Notes: generated by a model from the letters alone, not told the origin. Numbered from the stretch's first letter, positions 28,980-38,958 are shown. The stretch is DNA of 64,000 nucleotides from Hyphomicrobium sp. (GCA_017512425.1 JAFWGI010000016.1:434001-498000), one strand, 5' to 3'. A program made the numbers and translations.

Positions 28980-29327
28980 TTAGCCCGCAGGCGTCACGGG
29001 AACTGCAACCGGCACCGGGATCGGCGCTGAGAACCACTTCGGCTGCCACCAGTGCAACGCCGCTTGCACCGCGTCGGGCGCAACCCAATAGGCGATACCG
29101 GCAAGAACAGCCACAAGCAAAATCGCGCCGATCAACAGGCCAGGGCCAAGTTGCTGGCGATAGCTCATGCCGGTGCCAGGAATGCCAACCGTCACCATCG
29201 GCTTGCCGTCCGGCCCGACGTTCACGGTCGCACCTTTACCGCCGAGCGACGTGCTGATGCGCGACTTCGAGAGGTTTAGCCTGACGCCCGGCAGGACGTT
29301 GATGCGCTTTTGGAAGCGGAAACCCAT
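28980..29327 (-). CDS. DUF4236 domain protein with membrane anchor
   Basis: A 115-residue protein that starts MGFRFQKRINVLPGVRLNLSK, the conserved N-terminal DUF4236 pattern (small basic domain with ISTSLGGKGATVNVGPDGKP). A hydrophobic helix follows (GLLIGAILLVAVLAGIAYWVA) and a Pro/Val-rich end. The ATG at 29327 is used because family homology starts there; the frame opens five codons earlier. The biological role of DUF4236 is not known. Confidence 0.75.
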   Translation of the reverse strand: MGFRFQKRINVLPGVRLNLSKSRISTSLGGKGATVNVGPDGKPMVTVGIPGTGMSYRQQLGPGLLIGAILLVAVLAGIAYWVAPDAVQAALHWWQPKWFSAPIPVPVAVPVTPAG

Positions 29328-29465
29328 TGGCGTGATCCTCACAAGTTTGGCGGGCTGCTATTTGCGGCCACCGCACTTTTTCACTCGCTGCAATCCGAGT
29401 CGTCAATAAAAACTAATGACTTCTCGCGTCATCTTCAATGGCAGAACGGGGCCGTATCCCGTTGC

Positions 29466-30929
29466 TCAACTACGATTCAAGCGAAACAGATTTCCAAATG
29501 ACCGCAATTTGTCTTTGACTTGCCCAACCGCGGTATTCTTTTCGTTCAAACGCTCATAAGCCGAAACGCGATCAACGAGATCCTTATATTTCTTGCGATT
29601 CTCGTTGTCTTTTTCCATGACGGTCTTGCGTTCGTCCGGCTTCAGCGGCCCGACGCGCGACATCGGCGGCCGGATCAGCGTCCGCTGCACCATCGACGGC
29701 TCGCCCTTGTTGTGCAGGAACGACACCAGCGCCTCGCCAACTTTCAATTCCTGAATAACCCGCTCGGTGTCGAGATTGGGATTTGCGCGGAAGGTTGTCG
29801 CGGCGGCGCGGATTGCTTTCTGCTCGCGCGGAGTGAAGGCGCGCAATGCGTGCTGAATGCGGTTGCCGAGCTGCGCGGAGACGCGATCGGGCACATCGGC
29901 CGGGCTCTGCGTCACATAGTAGACGCCGACACCTTTCGAGCGGATGAGGCGGGTCACGCGTTCGATTTGATCGAGGACTGCTTTCGGCGCTTCGTTGAAT
30001 AGCAAATGCGCTTCATCGAACAGGAAGACGAGCTTCGGCTTCTCGAGATCGCCGACCTCAGGCAGCTTCGCGAACAATTCCGACAGCATCCACAGCAGGA
30101 ACGTCGAATAGAGACGCGGCGTATTCATCAGCTTCTCGGCTGACAGAATATTGACCATGCCGCGTCCGTCCGGCGCGAGCTTGATGAAATCTTGAATGTC
30201 GAGCGCCGGTTCGCCGAAGAATTTGTCGGCGCCTTGCTCTTCGAGCACGAGCAAGCGGCGCTGGATCACGCCGACGGTCTGCGGCGCGACGTTGCCGTAT
30301 TTGCTGCGCAGCTCTCCGGCGCGCTGGCCCATTTCATCGATGACGGCGCGCAGATCCTTGAGATCGACGATCTCCATGTTCTTGTCGCCATCTTCGCGCT
30401 GATCCTCGGCCCAGCGGAAGGCGATGTTGAGCACGCCTTCCTGCGGCTCGGTCAACTCCATCAGGCGCGCGAGCAGCAGCGGCCCCATGCCTTGAATGGT
30501 GGCGCGGACGGGATGGCCCTGCTCGCCGAAGATGTCCCAGAACGCGACCGGAAACGACGTGTTGCCGTAGCGCGAAAGCCCGATCTCTTCGGCGCGCTGA
30601 ACAAGAACCGGCTTCGGCGTACCGGTGGCCGCAATGCCGGAGAGATCGCCTTTGATGTCGGCTGCGAAAACCGGAACACCGGCCGCAGAAAAGCCTTCAG
30701 CCAGCACCTGCAGCGTCACCGTCTTGCCGGTGCCGGTTGCACCCGTCACGAGCCCGTGGCGGTTGGCAAGCGCCAACTCGATCGTTTCGGGTACGGTGTC
30801 GCGGCCGTCCTTGCTGGCGCCGATCAGGATCATGCCGTCGCTCACGTAATCGCGCGGATCGGGCAGTTCTCCCTGCGCGGCGCCAGATTGATCCTTGCCC
30901 GGCTGATCTTTGGCAGAGTGGTCCGACAT
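29466..30929 (-). CDS. HerA-like P-loop ATPase (DUF853)
   Basis: A 487-residue AAA-type ATPase of the helicase HerA/FtsK superfamily in the DUF853 group. Walker A is GATGTGKT at residues 63-70, Walker B is KLVFLFDEAHLLF, and YYVTQSPADVPDRVSAQLGN is a likely sensor motif. The first 25 residues (SDHSAKDQPGKDQSGAAQG) are polar and disordered. The C-terminal region is coiled-coil-like (VMEKDNENRKKYKDLVDRVSA). Role in bacteria is not established; DNA translocation is inferred from the fold. No nuclease partner (NurA, Sir2) is next to it. Confidence 0.85.
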   Translation of the reverse strand: MSDHSAKDQPGKDQSGAAQGELPDPRDYVSDGMILIGASKDGRDTVPETIELALANRHGLVTGATGTGKTVTLQVLAEGFSAAGVPVFAADIKGDLSGIAATGTPKPVLVQRAEEIGLSRYGNTSFPVAFWDIFGEQGHPVRATIQGMGPLLLARLMELTEPQEGVLNIAFRWAEDQREDGDKNMEIVDLKDLRAVIDEMGQRAGELRSKYGNVAPQTVGVIQRRLLVLEEQGADKFFGEPALDIQDFIKLAPDGRGMVNILSAEKLMNTPRLYSTFLLWMLSELFAKLPEVGDLEKPKLVFLFDEAHLLFNEAPKAVLDQIERVTRLIRSKGVGVYYVTQSPADVPDRVSAQLGNRIQHALRAFTPREQKAIRAAATTFRANPNLDTERVIQELKVGEALVSFLHNKGEPSMVQRTLIRPPMSRVGPLKPDERKTVMEKDNENRKKYKDLVDRVSAYERLNEKNTAVGQVKDKLRSFGNLFRLNRS

Positions 30930-31176
30930 GCTTTGGTCCTCAAGGCAAACAGCAACCGGCCGCGAGCGACTCGCCGCCGAAACAGGTTAAGCTGATCGCA
31001 CGCACGGCACGCCTTTGCAAATCCCGGTTGCATGGCCGACACGCGCGTCGCCGCCCGCCCGCCCGGCGCGGCAATTGGGCAACCATTTGCCCGGTAATTA
31101 AGCCTCCAAATTCGGCAACGGCGGGGTATATCGGAACGAAACAATCTGCCGATCCAGTTTTCGAGGTCCGCCACTC

Positions 31177-33048
31177 ATGACGACGCCCGCCGACAACAAG
31201 CTCGCCAGCGATTTCGCCGCCGCCAAACTGGATCAATGGCGCACGATGGTCGACAAGGCGCTGAAGGGCGCTGACTTCGAAAAGCGGCTGGTGGCCAAAA
31301 CAGCCGACGGCCTCAGGGTCGAACCGCTCTATACGCGCAAAGACGCGCTCGTGAACGCCGCCGAGGCCGTGCCCGGCGCGGCACCCTTTACGCGCGGCAC
31401 CAAACCGGTCCGTGACGGCCTCGGCTGGAACATCGTCGGCATCCACATCGAAAACGATCCGAAAGCTGCGAACGCGGCCATCCTCGAAGATCTCGACGGT
31501 GGCGTGAACGTCATCGCGCTGCAATTCGGTGGTCACGGATTGCCGGCGACCAAGGACGCACTCGACGCCGCTCTTAAAGACGTGATGCTGGACGTGTGCC
31601 CCATCGTACTCATCGCAGGCGAACAGACATTTGAAGCTGCCGCCGCGATGACCGCAGTATGGAACGCCCGCAACATTCCGAACGACCAGCGCTGCGGCTC
31701 GTTCTGCGCCGATCCGATCGGCACACTCGCCATGCAAGGCACGGTTGCCGAGACGATACAATCTGCACTCGCGCGGGCTGTCTCGCTGACGCAACTGGCG
31801 TTGCCGCTGCCGCGCGTCACGGCGCTGACGGCCGACGGCGTCAGCTATCACAATGCCGGCGCGACGGAGGCGCAGGAACTCGCCTGCATGCTGTCGACGC
31901 TCGTCGCTTACTTGCGCGCCTGCGAGCAAGCAGGCATCGCTCCAACGACGGCACTGCCGAAAATCGCGGTCGCGCTTGCCGCCGACGCCGACGAATTTTC
32001 GACGATCGCGAAGCTGCGTGCTGCGCGACGCCTCGTGTGGCGCGTCGCCGACGCCTGCGGCGCTGGCAGCCAAGCGAGCCAGGTGCGGTTTGCTTCGCCG
32101 ACGTCGTATCGCATGCTCGCCAAGCGCGATCCCTGGACCAACATTCTGCGCACGACGATCGCCTGCACAGGCGCGGCACTCGGTGGTGCTGACAGCATCT
32201 GCGTGCTGCCGTTCACGATGGCGCTCGGCAAGCCTGATGCATTCGCGCGCCGCGTCGCGCGCAACATTCAGATCGTCTGTCAGGAAGAAAGCAACCTCGG
32301 CCGCGTCGCCGATCCGGCGGGCGGTTCCTGGTACGTCGAGCAACTGACCGACGACATGGCCAAGAAGGCGTGGGAGATTTTCCAGGACATCGAAGCACGC
32401 GGCGGCATTCTGGAAAGCCTGCAGTCGGGCTACATTCAGGAAATGATCGGCAAGTCGGCCGAAGCGCGCGCCAAAGCGATCGCGACCGGCAAACAGGAAT
32501 TGACCGGCGTCTCGGCGTTTCCGCTCCTCGGCGACGACGGCGTGCAGGCCGACGCATGGCCCGCCGTGAGCGCGGCGGCGGCAACGCCCGCCGTCCAGAT
32601 CGCGCCGTTGCGCGTTCATCGCTTGGGCGAGGCTTTTGAAGCCCTCCGCGACGACGCAGACGCTGCCGGCGGCTATACGGTATTCCTCGCCAGCATCGGC
32701 GAGGTTGCCGAGCACAACGTCCGCACGACGTGGGTCAAAAATTATCTGGCAGCGGGCGGCATCGCGACATTGATTTCGGATGGTTACAAGTCGGCCGACG
32801 AAGCAGCCGCCGCGTTCACAGCGAGCGGTGCGAAAGCGGCGTGTATCTGCTCATCGGATGCTGTCTACGCGACGCTCGCGGAAGACACCGCGCGTGCACT
32901 GAAAGCTGCGGGCGCGAAGATCGTGCTGATGGCCGGCCGTCCGGGCGACAAGGAAGCGGCTCTCAAAGACGCGGGCGTCGATCAGTTCTTGTCGGCAGGC
33001 GCCGACGCCGTCACAACGTTGCGCGGCTTGCACCAGAAGCTCGCCTGA
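31177..33048 (+). CDS. mutA: Methylmalonyl-CoA mutase small subunit
   Basis: Non-catalytic partner in the alpha-beta form of methylmalonyl-CoA mutase. The 623-residue product has the barrel domain typical of the small subunit (FTRGTKPVRDGLGWNIVG, CQEESNLGRVADPAGGSWYVE, AWEIFQDIEARGGI) and a C-terminal B12-fold-like domain that lacks the DxHxxG motif seen in the large subunit. It converts succinyl-CoA and methylmalonyl-CoA together with the large subunit 8.5 kb away. It is unusual that the two genes are separated by eleven others. Confidence 0.92.
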   Translation: MTTPADNKLASDFAAAKLDQWRTMVDKALKGADFEKRLVAKTADGLRVEPLYTRKDALVNAAEAVPGAAPFTRGTKPVRDGLGWNIVGIHIENDPKAANAAILEDLDGGVNVIALQFGGHGLPATKDALDAALKDVMLDVCPIVLIAGEQTFEAAAAMTAVWNARNIPNDQRCGSFCADPIGTLAMQGTVAETIQSALARAVSLTQLALPLPRVTALTADGVSYHNAGATEAQELACMLSTLVAYLRACEQAGIAPTTALPKIAVALAADADEFSTIAKLRAARRLVWRVADACGAGSQASQVRFASPTSYRMLAKRDPWTNILRTTIACTGAALGGADSICVLPFTMALGKPDAFARRVARNIQIVCQEESNLGRVADPAGGSWYVEQLTDDMAKKAWEIFQDIEARGGILESLQSGYIQEMIGKSAEARAKAIATGKQELTGVSAFPLLGDDGVQADAWPAVSAAAATPAVQIAPLRVHRLGEAFEALRDDADAAGGYTVFLASIGEVAEHNVRTTWVKNYLAAGGIATLISDGYKSADEAAAAFTASGAKAACICSSDAVYATLAEDTARALKAAGAKIVLMAGRPGDKEAALKDAGVDQFLSAGADAVTTLRGLHQKLA

Positions 33049-33057
33049 CGCCGGAAT

Positions 33058-34068
33058 CTAGTAGCGGTAAATGTCTGGCTCATAATTTTGGTCGTCATAG
33101 TCGTCGTCGGCGCTCCACTGGACACGCGCGTTGCGTGGCCGCTGGATTTGCGCCGGCTTTTTAGCCGCCTGCGCCGGCGGCTTTGCAGCAGCGACCTTCG
33201 CGCCGGCAAGCGAGCGCACCACGGTGACTTCAGCACCGACCTGCACAAGTGACGCCAAGTGCAGGACGTGGCCGTTGAGCATCCGGAAGCATCCGGAAGA
33301 TTCCGCGCGACCAATCGACTTCGGATCGTTGGTGCCGTGAATGCGATAGAGCGTATTGCCGAGATAGATCGCTTTCGCGCCGAGCGGATTGTTCAGGCCG
33401 CCGAGCATACGTTCCGGCAATTCGGGTTTGCGCTTACGCATCTCGGCCGGCGGATACCAATCGGGCCAATCGGCAATGCGCGACACCTTCTCACTGCCCG
33501 ACCACGAGAAACCGTCTCGGCCGACACCGATCGGATAAACAAACGCCGACATCGCGTCGCGCACGAAATAAAGTTTGCGGCCACCGGTATCAATCACGAT
33601 GGAGCCGGGCGCATAACCGCGCGCGAACGACGTCACTTCAGGCGCGATCGCCTGGATAACCGGGCGTGCGCCGCCATTCTGGCCAATTGGCTTACCGTCC
33701 GGTCCACGCGGCGACTGCGGTGGGCCGCTCGCTTCATCCTGACCGCTCTCGTCTTCGATTTGGTAGTCGGGTGGAGCACGGCGTGAATCATAGCGGCGCT
33801 CGTAAGTCGTGCCGTCTTGCCAATCGTCGTCAGGGTCCCAGCGCTGCTGATAGCGGCGATTGCGCACCGGCGGCTCAACCGGCCGCTCATAACGCTGGTA
33901 ATACTCATCGTCGCGTTCATCGTACCAGCGATCGTCAGCGGGCTGGCGCTGGCGCGCGCTGCGAGGACCGTCCCACGCCCCCCATCCGGCTCCATCCTGC
34001 GCCGACGCAGGCAATGGCGCAGACGCGCCAGCGGCAATCACCGCAATCGTCAGAAGGAATTTTCTCAT
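33058..34068 (-). CDS. L,D-transpeptidase, YkuD type
   Basis: Periplasmic enzyme that makes 3-3 cross-links in peptidoglycan or links proteins to it. The 336 residues have a signal peptide (FLLTIAVIAAGASAPLPASA), a long charged low-complexity region (about residues 25-140, rich in R, D, Q, Y), and then the YkuD domain with LYRIHGTNDPKSIGRAESSG and Cys260 in SGCFRMLNGHV. The C-terminus is basic. The ATG at 34068 is chosen because the signal peptide begins there; the frame is open 14 codons further. Converges on mutA. Confidence 0.92.
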   Translation of the reverse strand: MRKFLLTIAVIAAGASAPLPASAQDGAGWGAWDGPRSARQRQPADDRWYDERDDEYYQRYERPVEPPVRNRRYQQRWDPDDDWQDGTTYERRYDSRRAPPDYQIEDESGQDEASGPPQSPRGPDGKPIGQNGGARPVIQAIAPEVTSFARGYAPGSIVIDTGGRKLYFVRDAMSAFVYPIGVGRDGFSWSGSEKVSRIADWPDWYPPAEMRKRKPELPERMLGGLNNPLGAKAIYLGNTLYRIHGTNDPKSIGRAESSGCFRMLNGHVLHLASLVQVGAEVTVVRSLAGAKVAAAKPPAQAAKKPAQIQRPRNARVQWSADDDYDDQNYEPDIYRY

Positions 34069-34265
34069 CGCGCCATGCACCGTGGTTTCGATCACCCGCG
34101 TCATCAACAACGAAGCGTAAGCATTCGTTCCGTCGAAGTATTCTGACGTGACATGACGCCTTTGGCGTGGCGATTACTGGGCAATACTTAACATCACATC
34201 GCGCCAAAGGCCGAATTGGCACACGGGCGCAGCGTTAGCTCCGGACGACGCTCAATTCGGCTGCC

Positions 34266-35453
34266 CTAAACCGTCTGTCCGGCCGACCAGCCGCTCGACC
34301 AGGCCCATTGGAAGTTATAGCCGCCGAGCCATCCGGTGACATCGACCGCTTCGCCGATCGCGTAGAGGCCGGGCACGTCGCGCGCCTCCATCGTTTTCGA
34401 TGACAGAGCGCGGGTGTCGATGCCGCCGCGGGTGACTTCGGCTTTGGCGTAGCCTTCGGAACTATCGCTCAGAAACTCAAAGCGATGCAGCCGCTCTGAG
34501 AGTGACGCGAGGTGCTTGTCGGCAATGTTCGCCAGTTCACCAGGGGGTGCATAAGCCGTGGCAAGCGCTTGCGCGAAGCGAGCCGGGAAGAGCTCCGACA
34601 AAGCGGTCTGCACGGTTGCTTTTGGTCGTGCCCGCTTGCGCTCTTGTAATACGGCGAGCGCATCGCGTCCGGGCATCAAATCGAGCGCGATGGCGCGGCC
34701 CTCGGTCCAGTACGATGAAATTTGCAGGATTGCCGGTCCCGATAATCCGCGATGCGTGAACAGCACTGCCTCCCGAAAGGTCCGCTTGCCAAATGAGGCG
34801 ACCGCATCGAACGAGACGCCCGCGAGTCCCGGGTCAAACACCGCGCAAGCTGCACTCGCTTTCAGCGGCACGAGGGCCGGTGCCGTCTCGGTCACAGGCA
34901 CGCCGAACTGACGAGCGATGTCGTAGGCAAAGCCGGTCGCACCCATTTTTGGGATCGAAAATCCACCCGTGGCCAATACGAGTGATGGCGCAGAGAACGT
35001 TTGCGATTGCGTGGTGACCGTAAAAGCATCTGCGCGCGTGACGCTTGATACAGTTGCCCCATAGCGAATATCGACACCGCCAGTCGCGCATTCGCCAAGC
35101 AGCATGTCGACGACCGCGCGGGCAGAGCCGTCGCAGAAGAGCTGCCCAAGCGTCTTTTCATGAAACGCGATGCCGTGGCGCTTCACCAGCGCAATGAAGT
35201 CGTGCTGCGTATAGCGCTTCAAAGCCGACGTCGCGAAATGCGGATTGGCCGACAGAAACCTGTCGGGCGCGATATCGAGATTGGTGAAATTGCAGCGGCC
35301 TCCGCCCGAGATCAGGATTTTCGCGCCGGCCTTGTCGGTGTGTTCGAGCAGCAAGACTTTGCGGCCACGTTGACCGGCAGTCATCGCGCACATCAGCCCG
35401 GCGGCACCCGCGCCGATGATGATGACATCATAGACTTTAGTGCGCAGCGTCAT
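34266..35453 (-). CDS. NAD(P)/FAD-dependent oxidoreductase, HI0933/BaiN-like
   Basis: A 395-residue flavoprotein of the HI0933 group. The N-terminal FAD fold has VIIGAGAAGLMCAMTAG, followed by ISGGGRCNFTN, a family hallmark, and ATGGFSIPKMGATGFAYDIA. It ends with the second FAD segment GLYAIGEAVDVTGWLGGYNFQWAWSSG. The function in vivo is unknown; it is often called a tRNA-modifying-enzyme relative. Overlap of 4 bases with the GIY-YIG gene upstream suggests co-translation. Confidence 0.9.
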   Translation of the reverse strand: MTLRTKVYDVIIIGAGAAGLMCAMTAGQRGRKVLLLEHTDKAGAKILISGGGRCNFTNLDIAPDRFLSANPHFATSALKRYTQHDFIALVKRHGIAFHEKTLGQLFCDGSARAVVDMLLGECATGGVDIRYGATVSSVTRADAFTVTTQSQTFSAPSLVLATGGFSIPKMGATGFAYDIARQFGVPVTETAPALVPLKASAACAVFDPGLAGVSFDAVASFGKRTFREAVLFTHRGLSGPAILQISSYWTEGRAIALDLMPGRDALAVLQERKRARPKATVQTALSELFPARFAQALATAYAPPGELANIADKHLASLSERLHRFEFLSDSSEGYAKAEVTRGGIDTRALSSKTMEARDVPGLYAIGEAVDVTGWLGGYNFQWAWSSGWSAGQTV

Positions 35454-35761
35454 GAAACAGGTATCGAAGTCGTTGCGAGGCTGCGCGCGGCGGCGATGAT
35501 CGCGAGCTTCTGCGGTCTGGTCAGGCGTTTGATGCGGGCCTCTTCCTTGGCGGCTTCCGAACGGGTCGCGAACGCGGCCTGATAAACCAGAACGACGGGC
35601 CGCCGTACCGATGTGTAGCGCGCGCCTTTCGATTTTAGGGGCCGCCCGCTTTTGCCGGTAAGACCGCCGTTGTGCTCGGCCAACCGGCGCTCAATGTCGG
35701 TCGCTAGCCCCGTATAGAGCGAACCATCCGCGCATTCGACGATGTACAGCCAGTAGCCCAT
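35450..35761 (-). CDS. GIY-YIG domain protein, UPF0213 type
   Basis: A 103-residue single-domain protein with the motifs YIVECADGSLYTGLATD (GIY-YIG core) and IERRLAEHNGG. A basic middle follows (GRPLKSKGARYTSVRRPVVLVY), ending in a helix. Such small nucleases of unknown in vivo role are common in bacteria. The open frame continues upstream to 36133 in a gene-free area; homology begins at MGYWLY so the ATG at 35761 is used. Confidence 0.85.
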   Translation of the reverse strand: MGYWLYIVECADGSLYTGLATDIERRLAEHNGGLTGKSGRPLKSKGARYTSVRRPVVLVYQAAFATRSEAAKEEARIKRLTRPQKLAIIAAARSLATTSIPVS

Positions 35762-35969
35762 CTCGTCCCCATTCGGGGTCCGGCTATAGCAAGCTTTGCC
35801 GCCATGCAACCGGCCGCGCTGCCGCTCGCGCCCATTCGTGGCAGCCCAAAAGCCGTATGAACGGAAATTCCGCGCCCTGTTCCACCGGGAACTGCCGTGC
35901 GCTGCGCCTTGAACCATTCTCCAGCTCAAGACGACAGACCAGCAAGCCACTGAAACAGGAGATACCGCA

Positions 35970-36173
35970 ATGTCCGCAACGATCATCACCTCCGCCGCTG
36001 CCGCGCTGACAACCGCCGCCACCGTGATCGTCGCGACGTTGCCGGAAGCCCAGGCGATCCTGTCGCCGCTCACCGAAGGCGGAAACGAATTTGCGATGAC
36101 GGCCGCCGGCCTGCTTATCGCCTTCCCGTTCATTGCCGTGCTGACGCTGATCGCCGGATCTTCTCAGAATTAA
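35970..36173 (+). CDS. Small membrane protein, 67 aa
   Basis: A short frame with a GGAG ribosome site eight bases before the ATG (CAGGAGATACCGCA). The product is two hydrophobic stretches (TSAAAALTTAATVIVATLPEA and FAMTAAGLLIAFPFIAVLTLIAG) around a small acidic linker SPLTEGGNE. It is divergent from the GIY-YIG gene and followed, after about 60 bases, by a strong terminator. The size, ribosome site and terminator support a real gene of unknown function. Confidence 0.6.
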   Translation: MSATIITSAAAALTTAATVIVATLPEAQAILSPLTEGGNEFAMTAAGLLIAFPFIAVLTLIAGSSQN

Positions 36174-36230
36174 CCGTTTCGACGAGAGACGCCCCGACCT
36201 CCCTTTCCACGCATCCCTCCCCCAAACTTG

Positions 36231-36257
36231 AACCGGCCCCGCCAGGGCCGGTTTTTT
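36231..36257 (+). terminator. Rho-independent terminator
   Basis: Stem AACCGGCCC / GGGCCGGTT with loop CGCCA, followed by TTTTTT. It stands about 58 bases after the small membrane-protein gene. Confidence 0.85.
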
Positions 36258-36426
36258 TGCGTTCGGAAGCCACACGCCAGGCGGTCGTTATGCTCTGCCA
36301 TCAGCTTACCCACACGATATCCCCGTCGTCCCACAGGCGGGCAGCCCGGCCGCAGGCGAACGTTGGGCCGACCACCGAATCAGTTCAGGTTGTCAGCTGG
36401 AAAGAGGTTCTGCCGGAGAATTCGTT

Positions 36427-37065
36427 ATGGCGGTCGAAGCGCCACGCGCACCGTTGAGTGTCTACATGCTGGCCGACCACCTCGATGCGGCGCTGGCGGC
36501 AGGCGAAGACCTGATCGCACGTGGCCACGACTGGCGGGCGCTTGCGGAAGACTCTCAGGCCGATGCCGACTTTGCTTTCGCCCAGCGCGACCTGGCCGAA
36601 GAGGTTCGCGGATACGAGTTGATGTTGGCGGCGCGCATTCTGAAAGCCCGCGAGCATGCCCACGCGCTTGCTTTGATTGACAATCGCTTTGCTGCGATCG
36701 CCAATCTCTTCGTTGGAGGCACCGCGATCCTGCTCGACAGCGTGCAGGAAGCCGGCGACGCGCGCGACGATGATTTCGAAACCGGCGACGCCATTGTCGC
36801 CTACATCCGCAGCCGCGGACTGATTGCGCCAGAAGCTTCCAACGTCCTCATTCCAGCGCAGCTCACGATCGACGAGCAGTTTCTCGTCGCCAAAAGGCTC
36901 GCGCTCGGCCCGCTGCTCGACATGGCGGCGGCCTTCCTGGATGCGCTTGATACGCACTACGAGCTGTTCGACGAAGACACGGACCAAGACCCACACGCGG
37001 CAAAAGCAAAAACGCTCGCGGCCCGCATGGAAGCGGTGCGCCGCGAGCGCCTGTCGCTCGACTGA
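36427..37065 (+). CDS. Hypothetical helical protein, 212 aa
   Basis: A cytoplasmic, Ala/Asp-rich, all-helical protein with no signal peptide or membrane helix. Segments such as VYMLADHLDAALAAGEDLIA, LAARILKAREHAHALALIDN and LGPLLDMAAAFLDALDTHYE suggest a bundle. No family is recognised. It starts at ATG 36427, is 11 bases from the converging rlpA-type gene, and lies alone. Codon use is like that of its neighbours. Confidence 0.65.
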   Translation: MAVEAPRAPLSVYMLADHLDAALAAGEDLIARGHDWRALAEDSQADADFAFAQRDLAEEVRGYELMLAARILKAREHAHALALIDNRFAAIANLFVGGTAILLDSVQEAGDARDDDFETGDAIVAYIRSRGLIAPEASNVLIPAQLTIDEQFLVAKRLALGPLLDMAAAFLDALDTHYELFDEDTDQDPHAAKAKTLAARMEAVRRERLSLD

Positions 37066-37076
37066 TTTTCAAAAGT

Positions 37077-37919
37077 TTATTGAAATAGCGGGAATTCCTG
37101 GCGCCGCGACCGATGGACCGGGGCGATGTCAGCCGTCATGGTCGGCGCGACGACGATCCGCCGCGTGCCGAAATCAGTGCCGTAGAAGCGGCGGGCCTCG
37201 GCCTTCAAGGCGTCGGCCGGGCTCGACACATCCGAAATCTGCGTTGACGAAGCGGCGACCGACTGAGCCTCTGCGACTTGGACCGGCTTCACAGGCGCCT
37301 TACCCATCGCGACCATGACCGTCGGCGTCGCCATCGCTGCGTCGATGGACGCGAAACGGCCAATCGGGCCAGGGACGGCCTCATAGCGGCGGTTCTTCTT
37401 GTAACGGGCTTCCTCATTGGTCGGCGCGGCGACGACGCGAACCTCAAGGCTGGCGACGCCCTGCTTCTTGAACCCGAGCTTCACGGCTGTTGCGCGGGAA
37501 ACATCGAGCTTGCGTTTGCCCCAGTACGGTCCGGCGTTGTTCACGCGGACGACGGCTGACTCACCGTTCGACGGGTTACGGAGCAACAGGACCGTGCCGT
37601 TCGGGTAAATTGGGCTGGCGGCGTTGTCGGCATCGTTCGGGTGGAAGACTTCGCCTGACGAGGTTAGGCCGCAGGGATTAAAGCGATCGCGTTTGCAGTC
37701 GTCATAGAAGGAGGTCTTGAACGAAACGTCCTTCCCAACCAGACCGGACATTTCCTGAAGGGTATTTACGCGGTGGCATACGCCATTGAAGCAGTAGGTC
37801 TTGCCCGGCGTCTTGGCTTCTGCTGCGCCTGGAGCAACTGCAATGGCGGCAACGGCCGCACCCAGAATTGCAACTGCCTTGGATCGCGCGAGCACGCGCC
37901 ACGACTTAGAACAAACCAT
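37077..37919 (-). CDS. rlpA: RlpA-like septal-ring/double-psi barrel protein
   Basis: Exported protein of 280 residues with signal peptide (SKAVAILGAAVAAIAVAPGAAEA) and one double-psi beta-barrel: FKTSFYDDCKRDRFNPCGLTSSGEVF, PNGTVLLLRNPSNGESAVVRVNNAGPYWGKRKLDVSRATAVKLGFKKQGVASLEV region. In this family the barrel cleaves or binds denuded glycan strands. The C-terminal 90 residues are Ala/Val-rich and not recognised; no SPOR domain is visible. The ATG at 37919 has AAGGAG eight bases before it. Confidence 0.85.
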   Translation of the reverse strand: MVCSKSWRVLARSKAVAILGAAVAAIAVAPGAAEAKTPGKTYCFNGVCHRVNTLQEMSGLVGKDVSFKTSFYDDCKRDRFNPCGLTSSGEVFHPNDADNAASPIYPNGTVLLLRNPSNGESAVVRVNNAGPYWGKRKLDVSRATAVKLGFKKQGVASLEVRVVAAPTNEEARYKKNRRYEAVPGPIGRFASIDAAMATPTVMVAMGKAPVKPVQVAEAQSVAASSTQISDVSSPADALKAEARRFYGTDFGTRRIVVAPTMTADIAPVHRSRRQEFPLFQ

Positions 37920-38153
37920 CTCATCGTCTCCTTCGAACAAACCTGACGCTTGCGACCGCGCCTTTGCCTCCGAGGTTCCTCGAGCCCATGCTTGAGAGAA
38001 CAAAACAAAAACAACCGAGTCCCACCTTATGTATTAACGTTGTCGTGGTGACCGTGGCGGATTGACGCCGTTTTGCGACGCACTAAATGTTTTGTTTTCA
38101 ATACGTTGGATGCGTTTTTTGAGACGGCTGCGCGGGCTTACGCTGCCGCAGCG

Positions 38154-38885
38154 TCACACGCCGAGCGCGCTTTTCAGGTTGTCGCGAGCATCTTCCAGGC
38201 GGCTCTCATCGACCGATCGCAGAACGAGGTCCGTCGCCGGTTTACCATCGCGCAACGACGGATAACTGCCCATCGCAACGTCGGGATAGCGCTTTTGGTG
38301 GGCGGCGAAGAGGTCGGCGATTTGGCTTTCCGGGCAGTTGAGCGGTATCGTAACCGATAGCATGCGTGCGCCGGTCTGAAGGCGCGGCGTCACGCTTTCA
38401 AGCATGCCCCGCATGATGTCGGGAATACCGGCCATGACGATGACGTTGCCGATCATGAAGCCCGGGGCGACCGAGATCGCGTTCTCGACCAGTTGGGCGC
38501 CGTCGGGCAACCGCGCCATGCGCAGCCGGGCAGGCGTCAATTCCACGCCGCGGGCATCGCATGCGGCCTGCATTAAGGCACGTGCTCGCGGATCGACGCC
38601 AATCGGCACGCTGAACGCCTTGGCAATGCTGTCGGCCGTGATGTCGTCGTGCGTCGGGCCAATGCCGCCCGTCGTAAATACGTAGGTATAGCGCGCGCGG
38701 AGCGCGTTGACGGCGTTGACGATGTCGGCTTCGTCGTCGGCGACGACACGGACCTCCGACAAACGGATGCCGATGCTCGTCAAATGGTCGGCGATGGCCC
38801 CGATATTCTTGTCCTTGGTGCGGCCTGACAAGATTTCATCGCCGATGACGAGCAACGCGGCAGTGATGACGGTGTCGGTCGGCAC
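38154..38885 (-). CDS. CinA-like competence/damage-inducible protein
   Basis: A 243-residue MoaB/MogA-like domain, the short CinA N-terminal form. Visible are LLVIGDEILSGRTKDKNIGAIADHL, the TTGGIGPTHDDIT phosphate-binding motif, and GFMIGNVIVMAGIPDIMRGML. Family members are pyrophosphatases for ADP-ribose-like nucleotides or bind molybdopterin precursor; which one cannot be judged. No C-terminal amidohydrolase domain is fused. Confidence 0.88.
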   Translation of the reverse strand: MPTDTVITAALLVIGDEILSGRTKDKNIGAIADHLTSIGIRLSEVRVVADDEADIVNAVNALRARYTYVFTTGGIGPTHDDITADSIAKAFSVPIGVDPRARALMQAACDARGVELTPARLRMARLPDGAQLVENAISVAPGFMIGNVIVMAGIPDIMRGMLESVTPRLQTGARMLSVTIPLNCPESQIADLFAAHQKRYPDVAMGSYPSLRDGKPATDLVLRSVDESRLEDARDNLKSALGV

Positions 38886-38958
38886 CCGAGGCTCCGCTAG
38901 GCAATTGGATCTATGGACGGTTATAGCCTGTCACGGACGGGAGCGATACGCGGCAGAC

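Noticed and set aside
30940..32715. 591-codon open frame opposite mutA
   Set aside because: Antisense shadow of the small mutase subunit and its upstream region.
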